Assembly (NCBI GenBank): GCA_025054615.1
Contig: JANWZO010000012.1
Coordinates: 23,363 to 87,362 of the forward strand
DNA length: 64,000 nt
From: Kiritimatiellia bacterium
GTDB taxonomy: Bacteria > Verrucomicrobiota > Kiritimatiellia > CAIVKH01
Reading direction: 5' to 3'
Below, one piece after another: positions 6,672 through 16,558 of this stretch (its first letter is position 1; the number at the start of each line of letters is the position of its first letter). A program made the translations under genes and the position numbers. The notes beneath the pieces were generated by a model, which was not told where the DNA came from, ran no database searches, and was given only the letters and a program-made list of their open reading frames with translations.

Positions 6672-9320
6672 TCAAGGCTCGTAAAAGATGGCGCGGAATG
6701 ATTGGGCCGGCTCTGCGCCCAGAAGCGCCTCATCGACCATGACTTCCTCGTCCACCGCGGGGAAATGCGGCCGGTTTGCGCTAATATCGAGCGGCGTCCA
6801 TTCGCCGGCGGAAAGATCGTTGTTCCCCTCGATTCGCACACCGCGGTTGGCGACATGCACAAACCGCAGGCGCGGGCCGCCGTGCCACGCCGGGGAAATT
6901 TCCAGCCCCCCGCGCGCGCTGGCAGCATTGGTAGGCTGGGTTTTGAGCAGATACTCCAAATGATTCGGCTCGCCATCGCCATCCGGGTCACGATCGAGTC
7001 CAGCATCCGGATTTGCGGGGGAACCAAAATGGGCGGACTGCCATTCAGCAAACGTCAGGTGCGACGTCAGCGACCCGATCCAGGCGGCGATCAGCGCGAC
7101 GCCTTGCGTGTCTACGATGGTTGAGCCGACAGGAGGCATCTGTCCGGGCCCCCGAATCGCCATCCGCGTGTGGATCATCGATTGGGCGGGCGCGCCTCTG
7201 CGGATCACGCGGTTATTCGTGTTGCCGAAATTATTCGCGAGGGATCCCTCGATCATGTGCGTCGCGGACAGCGGCGTAAAAATCCGCGTGTCGAAGCCCG
7301 ACGGTACTGGTCCCCCCGGTAAATGGCAATGGGCGCAATTCGCGGCAAGATAGGACCGCGCGCGCTGTTCGAGGCTGACCGATTGATTCGTCGGAGGCAC
7401 GAGCGCGCGAAGCAGGGTCACAGAGACGACGTTCGTCTGGAAATAGCCCAACGCCGCAAGACGTCGGATTTGGTTGGTAACATCGGTCGGGCCATAGGCG
7501 AAATCGCGATGGAGCTGGGGCGTTTGAAACCCGACCGCGAATCCGGCTGCGGAATTGTGACATGCGAGACATTCCAACCGCGAAGGATATTGCCAAATCT
7601 GCGTCCGCACGGTGCCCCCCTCCACGATGTGAATGGGCTCCTCCAAGCCGTGTTCCGGAACTAGGAAAGCCTCGGTTCCAGATTCGCCCCATCGATAGGT
7701 CAACCCGTATCCGCCGTCGGGCGCATCCGTCTTCACTAGCACCCGCGTCTCGAGCCGGCGCACGGACGAGGGCACTCCGGCCGTGGTCTCGATCTCGAAA
7801 TGTTTGATCCAGACGGTTCCGGTTGGAAACGTCCACGATTGCTCGGGGTGAAACACCATGTGGAGATTGGTGCTCGGAATCGAGAACCATCGCTTTTTCG
7901 AGGCGCCATCGGCCCAGAAGGGCACATTGACGTCATAGGGGAGGATCCCTGGGTGCGTGGAAAGCGTCACCAGGTTTGAGAAGATTCCCGCCGCCGACAA
8001 CTGTGCCGGGACGCCGCTGGTCGAAATAAGCGGCAGCAGCCGAAACACCTGCCCGTCCAATTTGGCCATCAGAACATCCCCATTTCGCGGATCGCGTCCA
8101 AAACCGACCACGGATCCAAGCGAGGTGAGCCACTTGAAGGACGTATTCGTTACGCCGTTGTCGGTCATCGCCCACACATTGCCGCGAACATAGTCGGCAA
8201 AAATGTAGTTCCCCACCAGTTCCGGCATGCGATCCCCGTAGTAAACGATTCCCCCCGTGATGGAGTTGCCCTTGTTGGTGCCTGTCCCATGCGCATAAGT
8301 CAGCAACGGACGCGTGTAGGCGGAGGCCGGGTGAGGTGTCGGTTTGGGTCCTGGCGCAAATCCTTCGAAGTGAGCCCACCCGTAATTGCCGCCGTTGGTG
8401 ACCCAGTTCACCTCTTCCCAGGCGTTCTGGCCGACATCGGCAAGAAGGAGTCGGCCGGTGCGGGGATCGAATGTGAAGCGGAAGGGGTTGCGAAACCCGT
8501 GCGCCCAGAATTCCGTTCGAACCTGGTGGGGCACGAGGTTCGAGCCTAGGTAGTTGGTCACACCGACCAGCCAGTTGTCCGGCGGCACCGCATAATTCGT
8601 TCCTGCGCCGAGCGCGGGGTGAGGGTTGGGCGGCAGGCTACCGGGCCGAAAATCCACATCGATCCGCATCAGGCCACTAAAAAAGTCCCGATCGAGCACT
8701 TGCGAATTGTTGTAGTTATCATTGCCGCCGCCCTCGTCGCCCGTGCCTATGTAAAGGTAGCCGTCCGGTCCGAAGTGCAGGTCGCCAGCGTTGTGGTTTG
8801 CCGCATCATTAAACTGGCTGAACAGGATGCGCTCAAATGAAGGGTCGAACGCGTTGGCATTCGTCGGCGAGACGCGGAATTCGGAGGCCCGCGTGTGGAA
8901 ACCTGTGCCCGTGCCATTCGTGGCGGTGGTCGTGTAAAAGCAAAAGAACCGCCCGTTGGTAGCAAAACCAGGGTGGAACGCGAGCCCGAGCAGGCCGCCC
9001 TCGGAGGTCGTGTTTACCCGCGACTGGATATTCATGAACACGGTTCGTGTCGGCGCGGCCAGGTTTGTGATCACGACGATGCGGCCGGCTCGCTCGACAA
9101 CGAACAGGCGATTCGTCTCTCCCGGCGGTGACGCAATCGCAATGGGATTCGTGAAGACCACGCTGGGAAAAGCGACAGCGACGGTGTATCCCGTGGCGGC
9201 TGTCGCGGGCGGAACCCCGGGGAAAGCGAGAGTCGTGTTGGCGACACGCTGTGTGACCGCATGCGATGGGACCGCTGTGCCGACCGCTGCGCCGATGAGA
9301 ATCAACCAAGCGCGAATCAT
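6672..9320 (-). CDS. secreted glucose/sorbosone dehydrogenase-like protein with c-type haem domain
   Basis: About 882 aa. An N-terminal signal peptide (MIRAWLILIGAAVG, cleavage near SHA) is followed by a six-bladed beta-propeller of the PQQ-dependent aldose/sorbosone dehydrogenase type (about 50-430; GLLGLAFHPGF, GTGDEGGGND, FRNPFRFTFDP, DVGQNAWEEVN). A later region carries two CxxCH haem sites (ECLACHN near residue 583, NCAHCHLPGG near 661). The last ~100 residues have the DPDGDGEPN repeat seen in Verrucomicrobia exported proteins. It should oxidise a sugar in the periplasm and pass electrons to cytochromes. A longer frame starts at 9344; neither start has a clear Shine-Dalgarno. Transcribed divergently from the NamZ-like gene. 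Confidence 0.85.
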   Translation of the reverse strand: MIRAWLILIGAAVGTAVPSHAVTQRVANTTLAFPGVPPATAATGYTVAVAFPSVVFTNPIAIASPPGETNRLFVVERAGRIVVITNLAAPTRTVFMNIQSRVNTTSEGGLLGLAFHPGFATNGRFFCFYTTTATNGTGTGFHTRASEFRVSPTNANAFDPSFERILFSQFNDAANHNAGDLHFGPDGYLYIGTGDEGGGNDNYNNSQVLDRDFFSGLMRIDVDFRPGSLPPNPHPALGAGTNYAVPPDNWLVGVTNYLGSNLVPHQVRTEFWAHGFRNPFRFTFDPRTGRLLLADVGQNAWEEVNWVTNGGNYGWAHFEGFAPGPKPTPHPASAYTRPLLTYAHGTGTNKGNSITGGIVYYGDRMPELVGNYIFADYVRGNVWAMTDNGVTNTSFKWLTSLGSVVGFGRDPRNGDVLMAKLDGQVFRLLPLISTSGVPAQLSAAGIFSNLVTLSTHPGILPYDVNVPFWADGASKKRWFSIPSTNLHMVFHPEQSWTFPTGTVWIKHFEIETTAGVPSSVRRLETRVLVKTDAPDGGYGLTYRWGESGTEAFLVPEHGLEEPIHIVEGGTVRTQIWQYPSRLECLACHNSAAGFAVGFQTPQLHRDFAYGPTDVTNQIRRLAALGYFQTNVVSVTLLRALVPPTNQSVSLEQRARSYLAANCAHCHLPGGPVPSGFDTRIFTPLSATHMIEGSLANNFGNTNNRVIRRGAPAQSMIHTRMAIRGPGQMPPVGSTIVDTQGVALIAAWIGSLTSHLTFAEWQSAHFGSPANPDAGLDRDPDGDGEPNHLEYLLKTQPTNAASARGGLEISPAWHGGPRLRFVHVANRGVRIEGNNDLSAGEWTPLDISANRPHFPAVDEEVMVDEALLGAEPAQSFRAIFYEP

Positions 9321-9367
9321 ATGAAGAAGTGTAGCACAAAGCATGCCGCTTGGTTATTCATTCAACG

Positions 9368-10483
9368 ATGATTCGTTCGGGGCTGGATAATCTGATTCGA
9401 AACAGGGTCGATCTGAAGGGCCGCATCGGGTTGCTGACCCATCCGGCTGCGGTCGACCGAAAAGGGAGGCATGCGTCGGTAGTCCTCCGGGAGCTTCTCG
9501 GAGTCCGGCTGGCCGCGCTGTTTGGGCCGGAGCATGGCTACTGGGGCCGCAGCGGTGCGGGTGAAGGAGTTCCCGATGAGCGGCATCCCGCTTGGAACAT
9601 CCCCGTTTATTCTCTCTACGGAGCCCATCGGCGACCGACGCGAGACATGCTCGCCGGCATCGACACCTTGGTGATCGATCTGCAGGACATCGGCGTGCGC
9701 TGCTACACCTTTGTTTCGACGCTGCGCCTCGCGTTGGAGGCATGCGCCGAATGCGGTATCCGCGTCGTCGTGTGTGATCGCCCAATTCCGCTCCCGCGGA
9801 CCGTCGACGGCCCCCTCCCAAAGCCGGGATGCGAGTCCTTCGTCGCGGGCATTCCGGCGCCGTTTATTTATGGTATGACACCGGGCGAGACGGCGTTGTG
9901 GCTTCGGGACGAGCTCGGGCTGAAGGTGGAGATTCTCGTCGTTCGCGCGATGGATTGGCGCCGATCCGGTCGAGTGGCTCCCTACGTTTGGGTATCGCCA
10001 TCGCCGGGCATCCGATACTGGCAAACGGCCTGGACCTATCCCATTACGGTCTTCACAGAAGCGCTACCGACGCTGGACTGCGGTCGCGGAGGAACGACGC
10101 CCTTCCAGATCCTGTGCGCACCGTGGCTCGATGCGGAACGTTTTGCGGCGCGGGTCAATTCCCTGCAACTTGCCGGACTATTCGCCGCGCCTATCTGGGC
10201 GCCGACGCCGGGCATTCGTCTGTGTGTCACGAATCCCGATGCCTTGCGGCCATTTCAGGCGATGGTGTCGATCCTTTGCGCGCTGCGCGACGACTACGGA
10301 TCTGAGGCCGTCTGGTCGGCGCCCGGAACGCGCCCGGAATGGTTTGACCAACTCGCCGGCGATCCAGACGTCCGGGAAGCGCTTCTCGCCGGCACGGCAG
10401 CGCACGACATCGTCGCGATCTACTCCGCCAGTCTGCGCGCCTTTGCGCGGAAACGTGCTCGCTACCTGTTGTACAAGCCCTAA
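9368..10483 (+). CDS. exo-beta-N-acetylmuramidase NamZ-like (DUF1343)
   Basis: A 371-aa DUF1343 protein. The N-terminal Rossmann-like half (GRIGLLTHPAAV, FGPEHGYWG, LVIDLQDIGVRCYTFVSTL) matches NamZ, which removes terminal MurNAc from peptidoglycan fragments. The conserved EHG and DLQDIGxRxYT motifs are present. The C-terminal half (WVSPSPGI onward) is the usual accessory domain. No signal peptide is visible, whereas many relatives are exported, so it may work on imported muropeptides or the N-terminus may be misread. ATG 9368 is preferred over the upstream TTG at 9350. Confidence 0.8.
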   Translation: MIRSGLDNLIRNRVDLKGRIGLLTHPAAVDRKGRHASVVLRELLGVRLAALFGPEHGYWGRSGAGEGVPDERHPAWNIPVYSLYGAHRRPTRDMLAGIDTLVIDLQDIGVRCYTFVSTLRLALEACAECGIRVVVCDRPIPLPRTVDGPLPKPGCESFVAGIPAPFIYGMTPGETALWLRDELGLKVEILVVRAMDWRRSGRVAPYVWVSPSPGIRYWQTAWTYPITVFTEALPTLDCGRGGTTPFQILCAPWLDAERFAARVNSLQLAGLFAAPIWAPTPGIRLCVTNPDALRPFQAMVSILCALRDDYGSEAVWSAPGTRPEWFDQLAGDPDVREALLAGTAAHDIVAIYSASLRAFARKRARYLLYKP

Positions 10484-10514
10484 AGAATTCGTCGTTCCGG
10501 TTCGGAGATTCCGG

Positions 10515-10547
10515 AAAAAAACGGGCGGCCCAGATGGCCGCCCGTTT
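10515..10547 (-). terminator. intrinsic terminator of the chaperone operon
   Basis: A 12-bp perfect stem (10519-10530 with 10536-10547, five-nt loop) is followed on the minus strand by seven T residues (plus-strand A at 10515-10521). It sits about 30 bases beyond the groEL stop. Confidence 0.85.
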
Positions 10548-10575
10548 GGATATATCTGCCGTTTGGCGAGATGAC

Positions 10576-12195
10576 TTAGTAGTCCATTCCGCCACCGCCC
10601 GGAGGAGGCGTTTCCTTCTTCTCCGGAATCTCGGTCACCATGCATTCGGTGGTGAGCAGAAGCCCAGCGATGCTCGCGGCGTTCTGCAGCGCCGTCCGCG
10701 TGACCTTGGTGGGATCGATGATGCCGGCCTTGAACATGTCGACATACTCTCCTGTCGCCACGTCATAGCCGTTGGCCCCCTTCTGCTTCTTGACCTCCTG
10801 CACGACAACCGCGCCTTCCTGACCGGCGTTGTCGACCAGTTGGCGAAGCGGCGCCTCGCAGGCGCGGCGGACGATATCGACGCCGATCGCCTCGTCGCCC
10901 TCGAGCTTGAGATCGTCGAGCGCGGACTGCGCGCGAATGAGCGCCACGCCGCCACCGGCAACGATTCCCTCCTCGACCGCGGCGCGGGTCGCATGGAGCG
11001 CGTCCTCGACGCGGGCCTTTTTCTCCTTCATCTCGGTTTCGGTCGCTGCGCCGACATTGATGACGGCCACGCCGCCCGCGAGTTTCGCCAGACGCTCCTG
11101 GAGCTTCTCGCGATCGTAATCGGAGGTGGTCTCCTCAATCTGCCGGCGGATCTGGTTGATACGGCCCTGGATGTCGGAGGTCTTGCCGGCGCCCTCGACG
11201 ATGGTCGTGTTCTCCTTGTCGATCGTGATCCGCTTCGCTCGGCCGAGATCCGACAGTTGCACGTTCTCGAGCTTAATGCCGAGGTCTTCGGAGATGAAGC
11301 GGCCACCGGTGAGGATAGCAATATCCTCGCACATCGCCTTGCGGCGATCGCCGAATCCGGGGGCCTTCACCGCCGCGACCTGCAGCGTGCCGCGAATCTT
11401 GTTCACGACCAGCGTCGCCAGCGCCTCACCCTCTACGTCCTCAGCGATGATCAACAACGGACGGCCGCTCTTCGCGATGTTCTGCAGCAACGGCAGAAGA
11501 TCCTGGAGGTTCGAGATCTTCTTCTCGTAGATGAGGATGTAGGCATCCTCGAGCACCGCCTCCATCGTTTCAGGGTTAGTGACGAAGTACGGCGAGAGGT
11601 AGCCCTTGTCGAACTGCATCCCCTCTACGACATCGAGCGTGGTTTCGATGCTCTTGGCCTCCTCGACGGTGATGGTGCCGTCCTTGCCGACCTTGTCCAT
11701 CGCATCCGCGATGATTTCACCGATCGACTTGTCGCCGTTGGCCGAAATCGTCGCGACTTGGGCAATTTCCGCGCGATCCTTAACCTTCTTGCTCTGCTTC
11801 TGAAGGTTCTCGACGATTTTTTCGACCGCGGCGTCAATGCCCCGCTTGAGGCTCATGGGATTCGCCCCGGCTGTGACGTTCTTGAGGCCCTCGCGATAGA
11901 TGGCTTCGGCCAGCACCGTCGCCGTGGTGGTCCCATCGCCCGCGACGTCGCTGGTCTTGCTGGCGACTTCGCGCACCATTTGGGCGCCCATGTTCTCGAA
12001 GGGATCCGGAAGCTCGATTTCCTTCGCGACGGTCACGCCGTCCTTTGTGATGGTCGGAGAACCGAACTTCTTGTCGAGAACCACGTTGCGCCCGCGCGGA
12101 CCCAGGGTGGCCTTGACGGCGCGGCTCAACTTCTCCACGCCGGCCAGGATCGCCTGCCGCGCTTCCTGATCATACTTGAGTTGCTTCGCTGCCAT
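10576..12195 (-). CDS. groL: chaperonin GroEL
   Basis: The 539-aa large chaperonin subunit, which forms the double heptameric ring that folds proteins in an ATP-dependent way with GroES. Motifs seen are VTLGPKGRN-like [20 protein letters not shown] (ATP site) and [11 protein letters not shown]. The C-terminus is GGGGMDY instead of the long GGM repeat of E. coli, a common variant. It follows groES by 39 bp in the dnaK-groES-groEL block and ends before a strong terminator. Confidence 0.98.
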   Translation of the reverse strand: MAAKQLKYDQEARQAILAGVEKLSRAVKATLGPRGRNVVLDKKFGSPTITKDGVTVAKEIELPDPFENMGAQMVREVASKTSDVAGDGTTTATVLAEAIYREGLKNVTAGANPMSLKRGIDAAVEKIVENLQKQSKKVKDRAEIAQVATISANGDKSIGEIIADAMDKVGKDGTITVEEAKSIETTLDVVEGMQFDKGYLSPYFVTNPETMEAVLEDAYILIYEKKISNLQDLLPLLQNIAKSGRPLLIIAEDVEGEALATLVVNKIRGTLQVAAVKAPGFGDRRKAMCEDIAILTGGRFISEDLGIKLENVQLSDLGRAKRITIDKENTTIVEGAGKTSDIQGRINQIRRQIEETTSDYDREKLQERLAKLAGGVAVINVGAATETEMKEKKARVEDALHATRAAVEEGIVAGGGVALIRAQSALDDLKLEGDEAIGVDIVRRACEAPLRQLVDNAGQEGAVVVQEVKKQKGANGYDVATGEYVDMFKAGIIDPTKVTRTALQNAASIAGLLLTTECMVTEIPEKKETPPPGGGGMDY

Positions 12196-12234
12196 ACGTC
12201 GTGACTCCTGTTTCGATGCCCTGAAGACGGGCGT

Positions 12235-12525
12235 TTATTCCTCGATGATCCCGAGGATGTCCTCCTCGCGGATGATTTGATATTCCTTTCCGTCGATTTT
12301 GATCTCCGTGCCGCCATACTTGGGCATCAGCACGGTGTCCCCCTTCTTGACGTTGAAGGGGATCTTCTCACCCTTTTCATTCAGTTTGCCCGTACCGACG
12401 GCGATGACGACGCCCTCCTGGGGCTTTTCCTTCGCCGTGTCGGGAATGATGATCCCGCCCTTTTTGACTTCGGCCTCTTTCTTGGGCTCGACCAGGACGC
12501 GATCACCCAACGGTTGGATCTTCAT
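12235..12525 (-). CDS. groS: co-chaperonin GroES
   Basis: A 96-aa GroES that caps the GroEL ring. The typical start [14 protein letters not shown], the mobile loop ([15 protein letters not shown]) and the [12 protein letters not shown] strand are all present. The start codon has GGAGG ten bases upstream. A TATAAT hexamer (minus strand, 12541-12546) lies next to it but lacks a good -35. No CIRCE element (TTAGCACTC-N9-GAGTGCTAA) is visible, so HrcA control is not supported here. It lies 108 bp after dnaK. Confidence 0.97.
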   Translation of the reverse strand: MKIQPLGDRVLVEPKKEAEVKKGGIIIPDTAKEKPQEGVVIAVGTGKLNEKGEKIPFNVKKGDTVLMPKYGGTEIKIDGKEYQIIREEDILGIIEE

Positions 12526-12633
12526 GCGCAGTATTCCTCCATTATAGTTCCTACCTATTCCTTGGCCCCGGCACTCGCCAGGTTCGCCGAAACTCCTAAG
12601 CGGCCGGCGGCACGAGCTGCCGGCCCCTCGTTG

Positions 12634-14565
12634 TCAGGGTTTCTTCTTCTTGTCGTCGACCATCGTGAAATCCGCATCGATCACCGTGTCTGACCGGGAC
12701 GAGTCGCCCGCGCTCGTCGATCCGCCGCGCGCCTGCGAGGAACCGGGACCCGCCGACGTTTGCTGGCGGACCCGGGCATACATTTCGGACGAGATGGCCT
12801 GGATCTGGGTGTTGACCTCCTCGATGCCGCTGCGGATGCGGGCGACGTCATTCGACTTGACTGCATCCTTGAGGGCGGAAATCGCCGACTCGAGGCGGGA
12901 TTTCTTTTCCGCGTCAACCTTGTCCCCATGCTCTTTGAGAAACTTCTCCGCCTCATACGCCATGCTGTCCCCACGGTTTCGGGTTTCCGCCTCCTCGCGC
13001 CTGCGGGCGTCTTCCGCGGCGTGTAATTCCGCATCCTGACGCATACGCTCAATTTCCTCCTTGGTGAGGCCGCTGGATGCGGTAATCGTGATCTTCTGCT
13101 CCTTGCCCGTACCAAGATCCTTCGCGCTGACGTGCAGGATGCCGTTGGCGTCTATGTCGAAGGTTACCTCGATCTGCGGGACGCCACGCGGCGCCGGCGG
13201 AATACCGTCGAGATGGAACTTCCCGATCGTCTTATTATCCGCCGCCATCTTCCGCTCGCCCTGTAAGACGTGAATCTCGACGGATGTTTGATTGTCTGCG
13301 GCGGTGCTGAAAATCTCGCTTTTCCGTGTCGGAATCGTGGTGTTCCGCTCGATCAATGGTGTGAAAACTCCACCGAGAGTCTCAATCCCGAGGGTGAGCG
13401 GCGTTACATCCAGCAGGAGAACATCCTTCACCTCACCCTTGAGCACGCCGCCTTGAATCGCGGCGCCGACCGCCACGACTTCATCAGGATTCACGCCCTT
13501 GTGAGGCTCTTTGCCGAAGAACCGGCGGACGATCTCCTGCACCTTAGGCATGCGGGTCATTCCACCCACCAGAATCACCTCGTCGATGTCGGAGGGCTTA
13601 AGCCCGGCATCCCGGAGGCAATTCTCAACCGGGTTGATCGTCCGCTGGATCAAATCGTCGACGAGCTGTTCCAGCTTTGCGCGGGTCAACGTCATGTTAA
13701 GGTGTTTCGGCCCGGAACTGTCAGCCGTGATGAACGGCAGGTTGATTTCCGTGCTCTGCGAGCTGGAGAGCTCGATTTTCGCCTTCTCTGCGGCCTCTTT
13801 CAGCCGCTGAAGCGCCATCGGATCTTTGGAGAGGTCGATGCCATGCTCCTTTTTGAACTCACTAATCAACCACTCCATGATCCGAGCGTCGAAGTCGTCG
13901 CCGCCCAGATGTGTGTCGCCATTGGTCGCCTTCACCTCGAAGACGCCGTCGCCAATCTCGAGGATCGAGATGTCGAACGTTCCGCCTCCCAGGTCGTATA
14001 CGGCGATTTTCTCGTCCTTCTTTTTGTCCAAACCATACGCCAGCGAAGCCGCAGTGGGCTCGTTGATGATCCGAAGCACATCCAGCCCTGCAATGCGGCC
14101 CGCATCTTTGGTGGCCTGCCGCTGACTGTCGTTGAAATAGGCGGGAACGGTGATGACGGCCTGCGTAATTTTCTCGCCGAGATAGGCTTCCGCGTCGGCC
14201 TTCAATTTCTGGAGGATCATTGCGGAAATTTCGGGAGGGGAATAATTCTTCTCGGCGATTTGGACATAAGCGTCGCCGTTGGACGCCGGCACTACCTTGT
14301 AAGGCACACGCGAAATTTCTGAGCCAACCTCGGAATACTTCCGGCCCATAAATCGTTTGATGGAGTAAATAGTATTGCTCGGATTGGTCACAGCCTGACG
14401 TTTGGCCGACTGACCGACCAACCGCTCACCCGTCTTAGTAAATGCCACGATCGAAGGCGTAGTACGGCCGCCCTCGACATTCGGGATCACGACAGGCTCG
14501 CCGCCTTCCATGATCGCCATGCACGAGTTCGTTGTTCCTAGATCAATCCCTAAAACCTTGGACAT
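12634..14565 (-). CDS. dnaK: molecular chaperone DnaK (Hsp70)
   Basis: A 643-aa Hsp70. The nucleotide-binding domain shows [10 protein letters not shown] at the start, [15 protein letters not shown] and [11 protein letters not shown]; the substrate-binding domain begins near residue 390 ([14 protein letters not shown]). The C-terminal lid ends in a basic DDKKKKP rather than the EEV tail. GAGGAG precedes the ATG. It heads a same-strand block with groES and groEL; dnaJ, grpE and hrcA are absent from the window. Its leader carries a motif shared with the hsp20 leader (see 14640-14658). Confidence 0.98.
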   Translation of the reverse strand: MSKVLGIDLGTTNSCMAIMEGGEPVVIPNVEGGRTTPSIVAFTKTGERLVGQSAKRQAVTNPSNTIYSIKRFMGRKYSEVGSEISRVPYKVVPASNGDAYVQIAEKNYSPPEISAMILQKLKADAEAYLGEKITQAVITVPAYFNDSQRQATKDAGRIAGLDVLRIINEPTAASLAYGLDKKKDEKIAVYDLGGGTFDISILEIGDGVFEVKATNGDTHLGGDDFDARIMEWLISEFKKEHGIDLSKDPMALQRLKEAAEKAKIELSSSQSTEINLPFITADSSGPKHLNMTLTRAKLEQLVDDLIQRTINPVENCLRDAGLKPSDIDEVILVGGMTRMPKVQEIVRRFFGKEPHKGVNPDEVVAVGAAIQGGVLKGEVKDVLLLDVTPLTLGIETLGGVFTPLIERNTTIPTRKSEIFSTAADNQTSVEIHVLQGERKMAADNKTIGKFHLDGIPPAPRGVPQIEVTFDIDANGILHVSAKDLGTGKEQKITITASSGLTKEEIERMRQDAELHAAEDARRREEAETRNRGDSMAYEAEKFLKEHGDKVDAEKKSRLESAISALKDAVKSNDVARIRSGIEEVNTQIQAISSEMYARVRQQTSAGPGSSQARGGSTSAGDSSRSDTVIDADFTMVDDKKKKP

Positions 14566-14639
14566 AGGCTCCTCACTTCCTTACCGCGACATTGAAAAGC
14601 AGTCGACGTGCCAACAAAACAACCCAAACCCGAAGTATT

Positions 14640-14658
14640 CTTTCTATGCCTTCTAAAT
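14640..14658 (-). promoter_or_regulatory. motif shared with hsp20 leader (dnaK copy)
   Basis: The minus strand reads ATTTAGAAGGC (14648-14658) followed by ATAGAAAG. The same 11-mer followed by GTGAAAG occurs upstream of the first hsp20 gene at 33489-33499. In dnaK it lies 83 bases before the ATG. It is a candidate heat-shock operator or transcript-start element; no known consensus was recognised. Confidence 0.35.
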
Positions 14659-14797
14659 CAACAAGTTACAAATAAAAAAACATTAGGAACATGCGGGCCC
14701 TACCGCGAAAAATGAGACATCATGTCACGCTTAAACCGTATCTGTGTGGCGAAGTGTCACGATAAACCTTGTGCCTAATTTTTGGTAATGGGAGCGT

Positions 14798-15925
14798 TCA
14801 GAAATCAGAGTTTCTGAATCGGTCTAGTTCCGAAGGCGAGAGCGAATGGAGGGTTTCGATGATTTTTTGGTCAGCCCTTCCAAAAGCAAATTGATCGAGT
14901 TCGGAAAGAGAGACCCAACGCCAGTCTGCGCAATGAACCGGGCGCGGCGTGCCCTTGAGGATCCGGCAGGTATGGGCGTGCAAATCCATAGTGAAATGGC
15001 TGAAGGCGTGGTAAACCGTCGCCAGCCGAGGGCCGACAGCAACCTCGATATCCAATTCTTCCTTCAGCTCTCTCGCGATGCAGGCCTCGATGGTCTCCCC
15101 GCACTCGCGCGTTCCACCCGGAAATTCCCATAGCCCGCCGAGCATCTCCCCGGGCTTCCGTTTCGCGATCAGGAGGCGGCCATCCCGCCGAAACACGACC
15201 CCGGCCCCAACCTCGCGATGCGGGATTCGTTTCGCCCGCTTGCGCCGAGGGAAATCCTCAGGCCGTCCCAATTCGCGGGCCGCGCACCAGCGGCCCCAGG
15301 GGCAGGCCGGGCAATCGGGATTGCGCGGTGTGCAGCAGGTCGCGCCGAGCTCCATGAGCGCCTCGTTGAAGGCTCCGGGCTGCTTCGGATCCAACAGCTC
15401 TTCCGCCATCTTTGCGACCTTGATGTGGTTCGCGCTACGGGACAGATCACCCTCGAAGCCAGTCAGCCGGGCAAGCACGCGCACGACGTTTCCATCAACA
15501 GCCGCAGCCCGAATACCGAAGGCGATGCTGCCGATGGCAGCCGCCGTATAAGGCCCGATGCCCGGGAGATTGCGGATGGATTCCAGATCGCGCGGAAAGC
15601 GGCCGGCATGTTTTTCGACAATCATTTGCGCCGCCGCATGTAGATTCCGCGCGCGCGAGTAGTAGCCGAGTCCTTCCCATGCCTTCAGCACCTCATCCCG
15701 AGATGCCCGGGCCAGCCGCTGCACAGATGGAAATCGCGAGACGAATTTTTTGTAGTAAGGAATGACCGTATCGACCCGGGTTTGCTGCAACATGATTTCG
15801 GAGATCCAGATCCGGTACGGAGTCCGCGCGACGCGCCACGGAAGGACGCGCGCATTCGCGGCAAACCAAGCCAACAGGCTTTTGCGAAGCGCCCGGCAGC
15901 GCGAAGGCGTAAAGATCGGCGTCAT
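14798..15925 (-). CDS. mutY: A/G-specific adenine DNA glycosylase MutY
   Basis: A 375-aa base-excision repair enzyme that removes adenine mispaired with 8-oxoguanine. Catalytic Glu43 lies in SEIMLQQTRV and Asp144 in AVDGNVVRVLARL after the HhH motif (LPGIGPYTAAAIGS). The [4Fe-4S] ligands follow the family spacing: Cys198-x6-Cys205-x2-Cys208-x5-Cys214. The C-terminal third is the Nudix-like recognition domain with a Nudix box (GGTRECGETIEA then RELKEEL). The lipoprotein gene ends five bases upstream, so the two are probably co-transcribed. Confidence 0.96.
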   Translation of the reverse strand: MTPIFTPSRCRALRKSLLAWFAANARVLPWRVARTPYRIWISEIMLQQTRVDTVIPYYKKFVSRFPSVQRLARASRDEVLKAWEGLGYYSRARNLHAAAQMIVEKHAGRFPRDLESIRNLPGIGPYTAAAIGSIAFGIRAAAVDGNVVRVLARLTGFEGDLSRSANHIKVAKMAEELLDPKQPGAFNEALMELGATCCTPRNPDCPACPWGRWCAARELGRPEDFPRRKRAKRIPHREVGAGVVFRRDGRLLIAKRKPGEMLGGLWEFPGGTRECGETIEACIARELKEELDIEVAVGPRLATVYHAFSHFTMDLHAHTCRILKGTPRPVHCADWRWVSLSELDQFAFGRADQKIIETLHSLSPSELDRFRNSDF

Positions 15926-15930
15926 TCAGC

Positions 15931-16446
15931 TCACCGCAGGCTGTATTCCGGATCCTCCGCCCGCCGCTGCTGTTGTTCAGCGGGCGATCGAATTTTGGGC
16001 GCATCGGCGTCGGCGATCGGCTGTGGCGCTGAAACCGTGTTCAACGCGGTGTCAACCATCCACATGTAGCCGCGATTCACGATCTGGCTGTCCAGTCCCA
16101 CCCACTTGTAGGTGTAGCGCACCTCGAACCTTGTGGCGGCACGACGGCGAGTGTGCCAGCGGGGAAATAACGGTTGCCCGCTCGGCGAACGGGAAAGGCG
16201 GTCGATCCAGTTGGAAACCGTGCCCTCTCCACCGTCCGGCGCCGGCTGTTGCAGCACGAGTCGAACCAATTCCTCCTCGGTAGCAGCCGCGGGCAACAGT
16301 CCCTGCGTGAAGTCGCGGCTTGGTCCGTCCAGCGGAGTGGACTCATCAGTGGTTTCGGACCATCCGCATCCCGCTGCACCTGCAAGTCCCACGACAGCCA
16401 ACCACCGGCCTGCACCCTTCAAGACCCTTGCGATTCGTGTGGGCAT
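15931..16446 (-). CDS. putative lipoprotein of unknown function
   Basis: A 171-aa protein. Starting at the ATG at 16446 gives a basic N-terminus, a hydrophobic stretch and a lipobox (GLAGAAGC), so it is probably a lipid-anchored envelope protein. A longer frame up to 16518 would bury this signal and is not preferred. The mature part contains a TYKWVGLDSQIV segment and a proline/glutamine-rich C-terminus. No known domain was recognised. It is the first gene of a unit with mutY, which may be incidental. Confidence 0.65.
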   Translation of the reverse strand: MPTRIARVLKGAGRWLAVVGLAGAAGCGWSETTDESTPLDGPSRDFTQGLLPAAATEEELVRLVLQQPAPDGGEGTVSNWIDRLSRSPSGQPLFPRWHTRRRAATRFEVRYTYKWVGLDSQIVNRGYMWMVDTALNTVSAPQPIADADAPKIRSPAEQQQRRAEDPEYSLR

Positions 16447-16558
16447 GGCGTTTCCGGCCACAAAGTGTACCCTTCGCACCGTGCGATTCCAATTGCCGCC
16501 TCCAAGATTGACCTGCAATGGCTATTTTCATAGAGTTATTTACAGAGAGGTTGATACC

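Noticed and set aside
10534..12204. 556-codon plus-strand frame opposite groEL
   Set aside because: It mirrors groEL codons; composition is typical of antisense frames in GC-rich genes.
12526..12633. CIRCE operator or terminator between dnaK and groES
   Set aside because: No TTAGCACTC/GAGTGCTAA pair. A 7-bp GGCCGGC stem exists but has no T-run.
13270..14322. 350-codon plus-strand frame opposite dnaK
   Set aside because: Antisense shadow of dnaK with no family motif or ribosome site.
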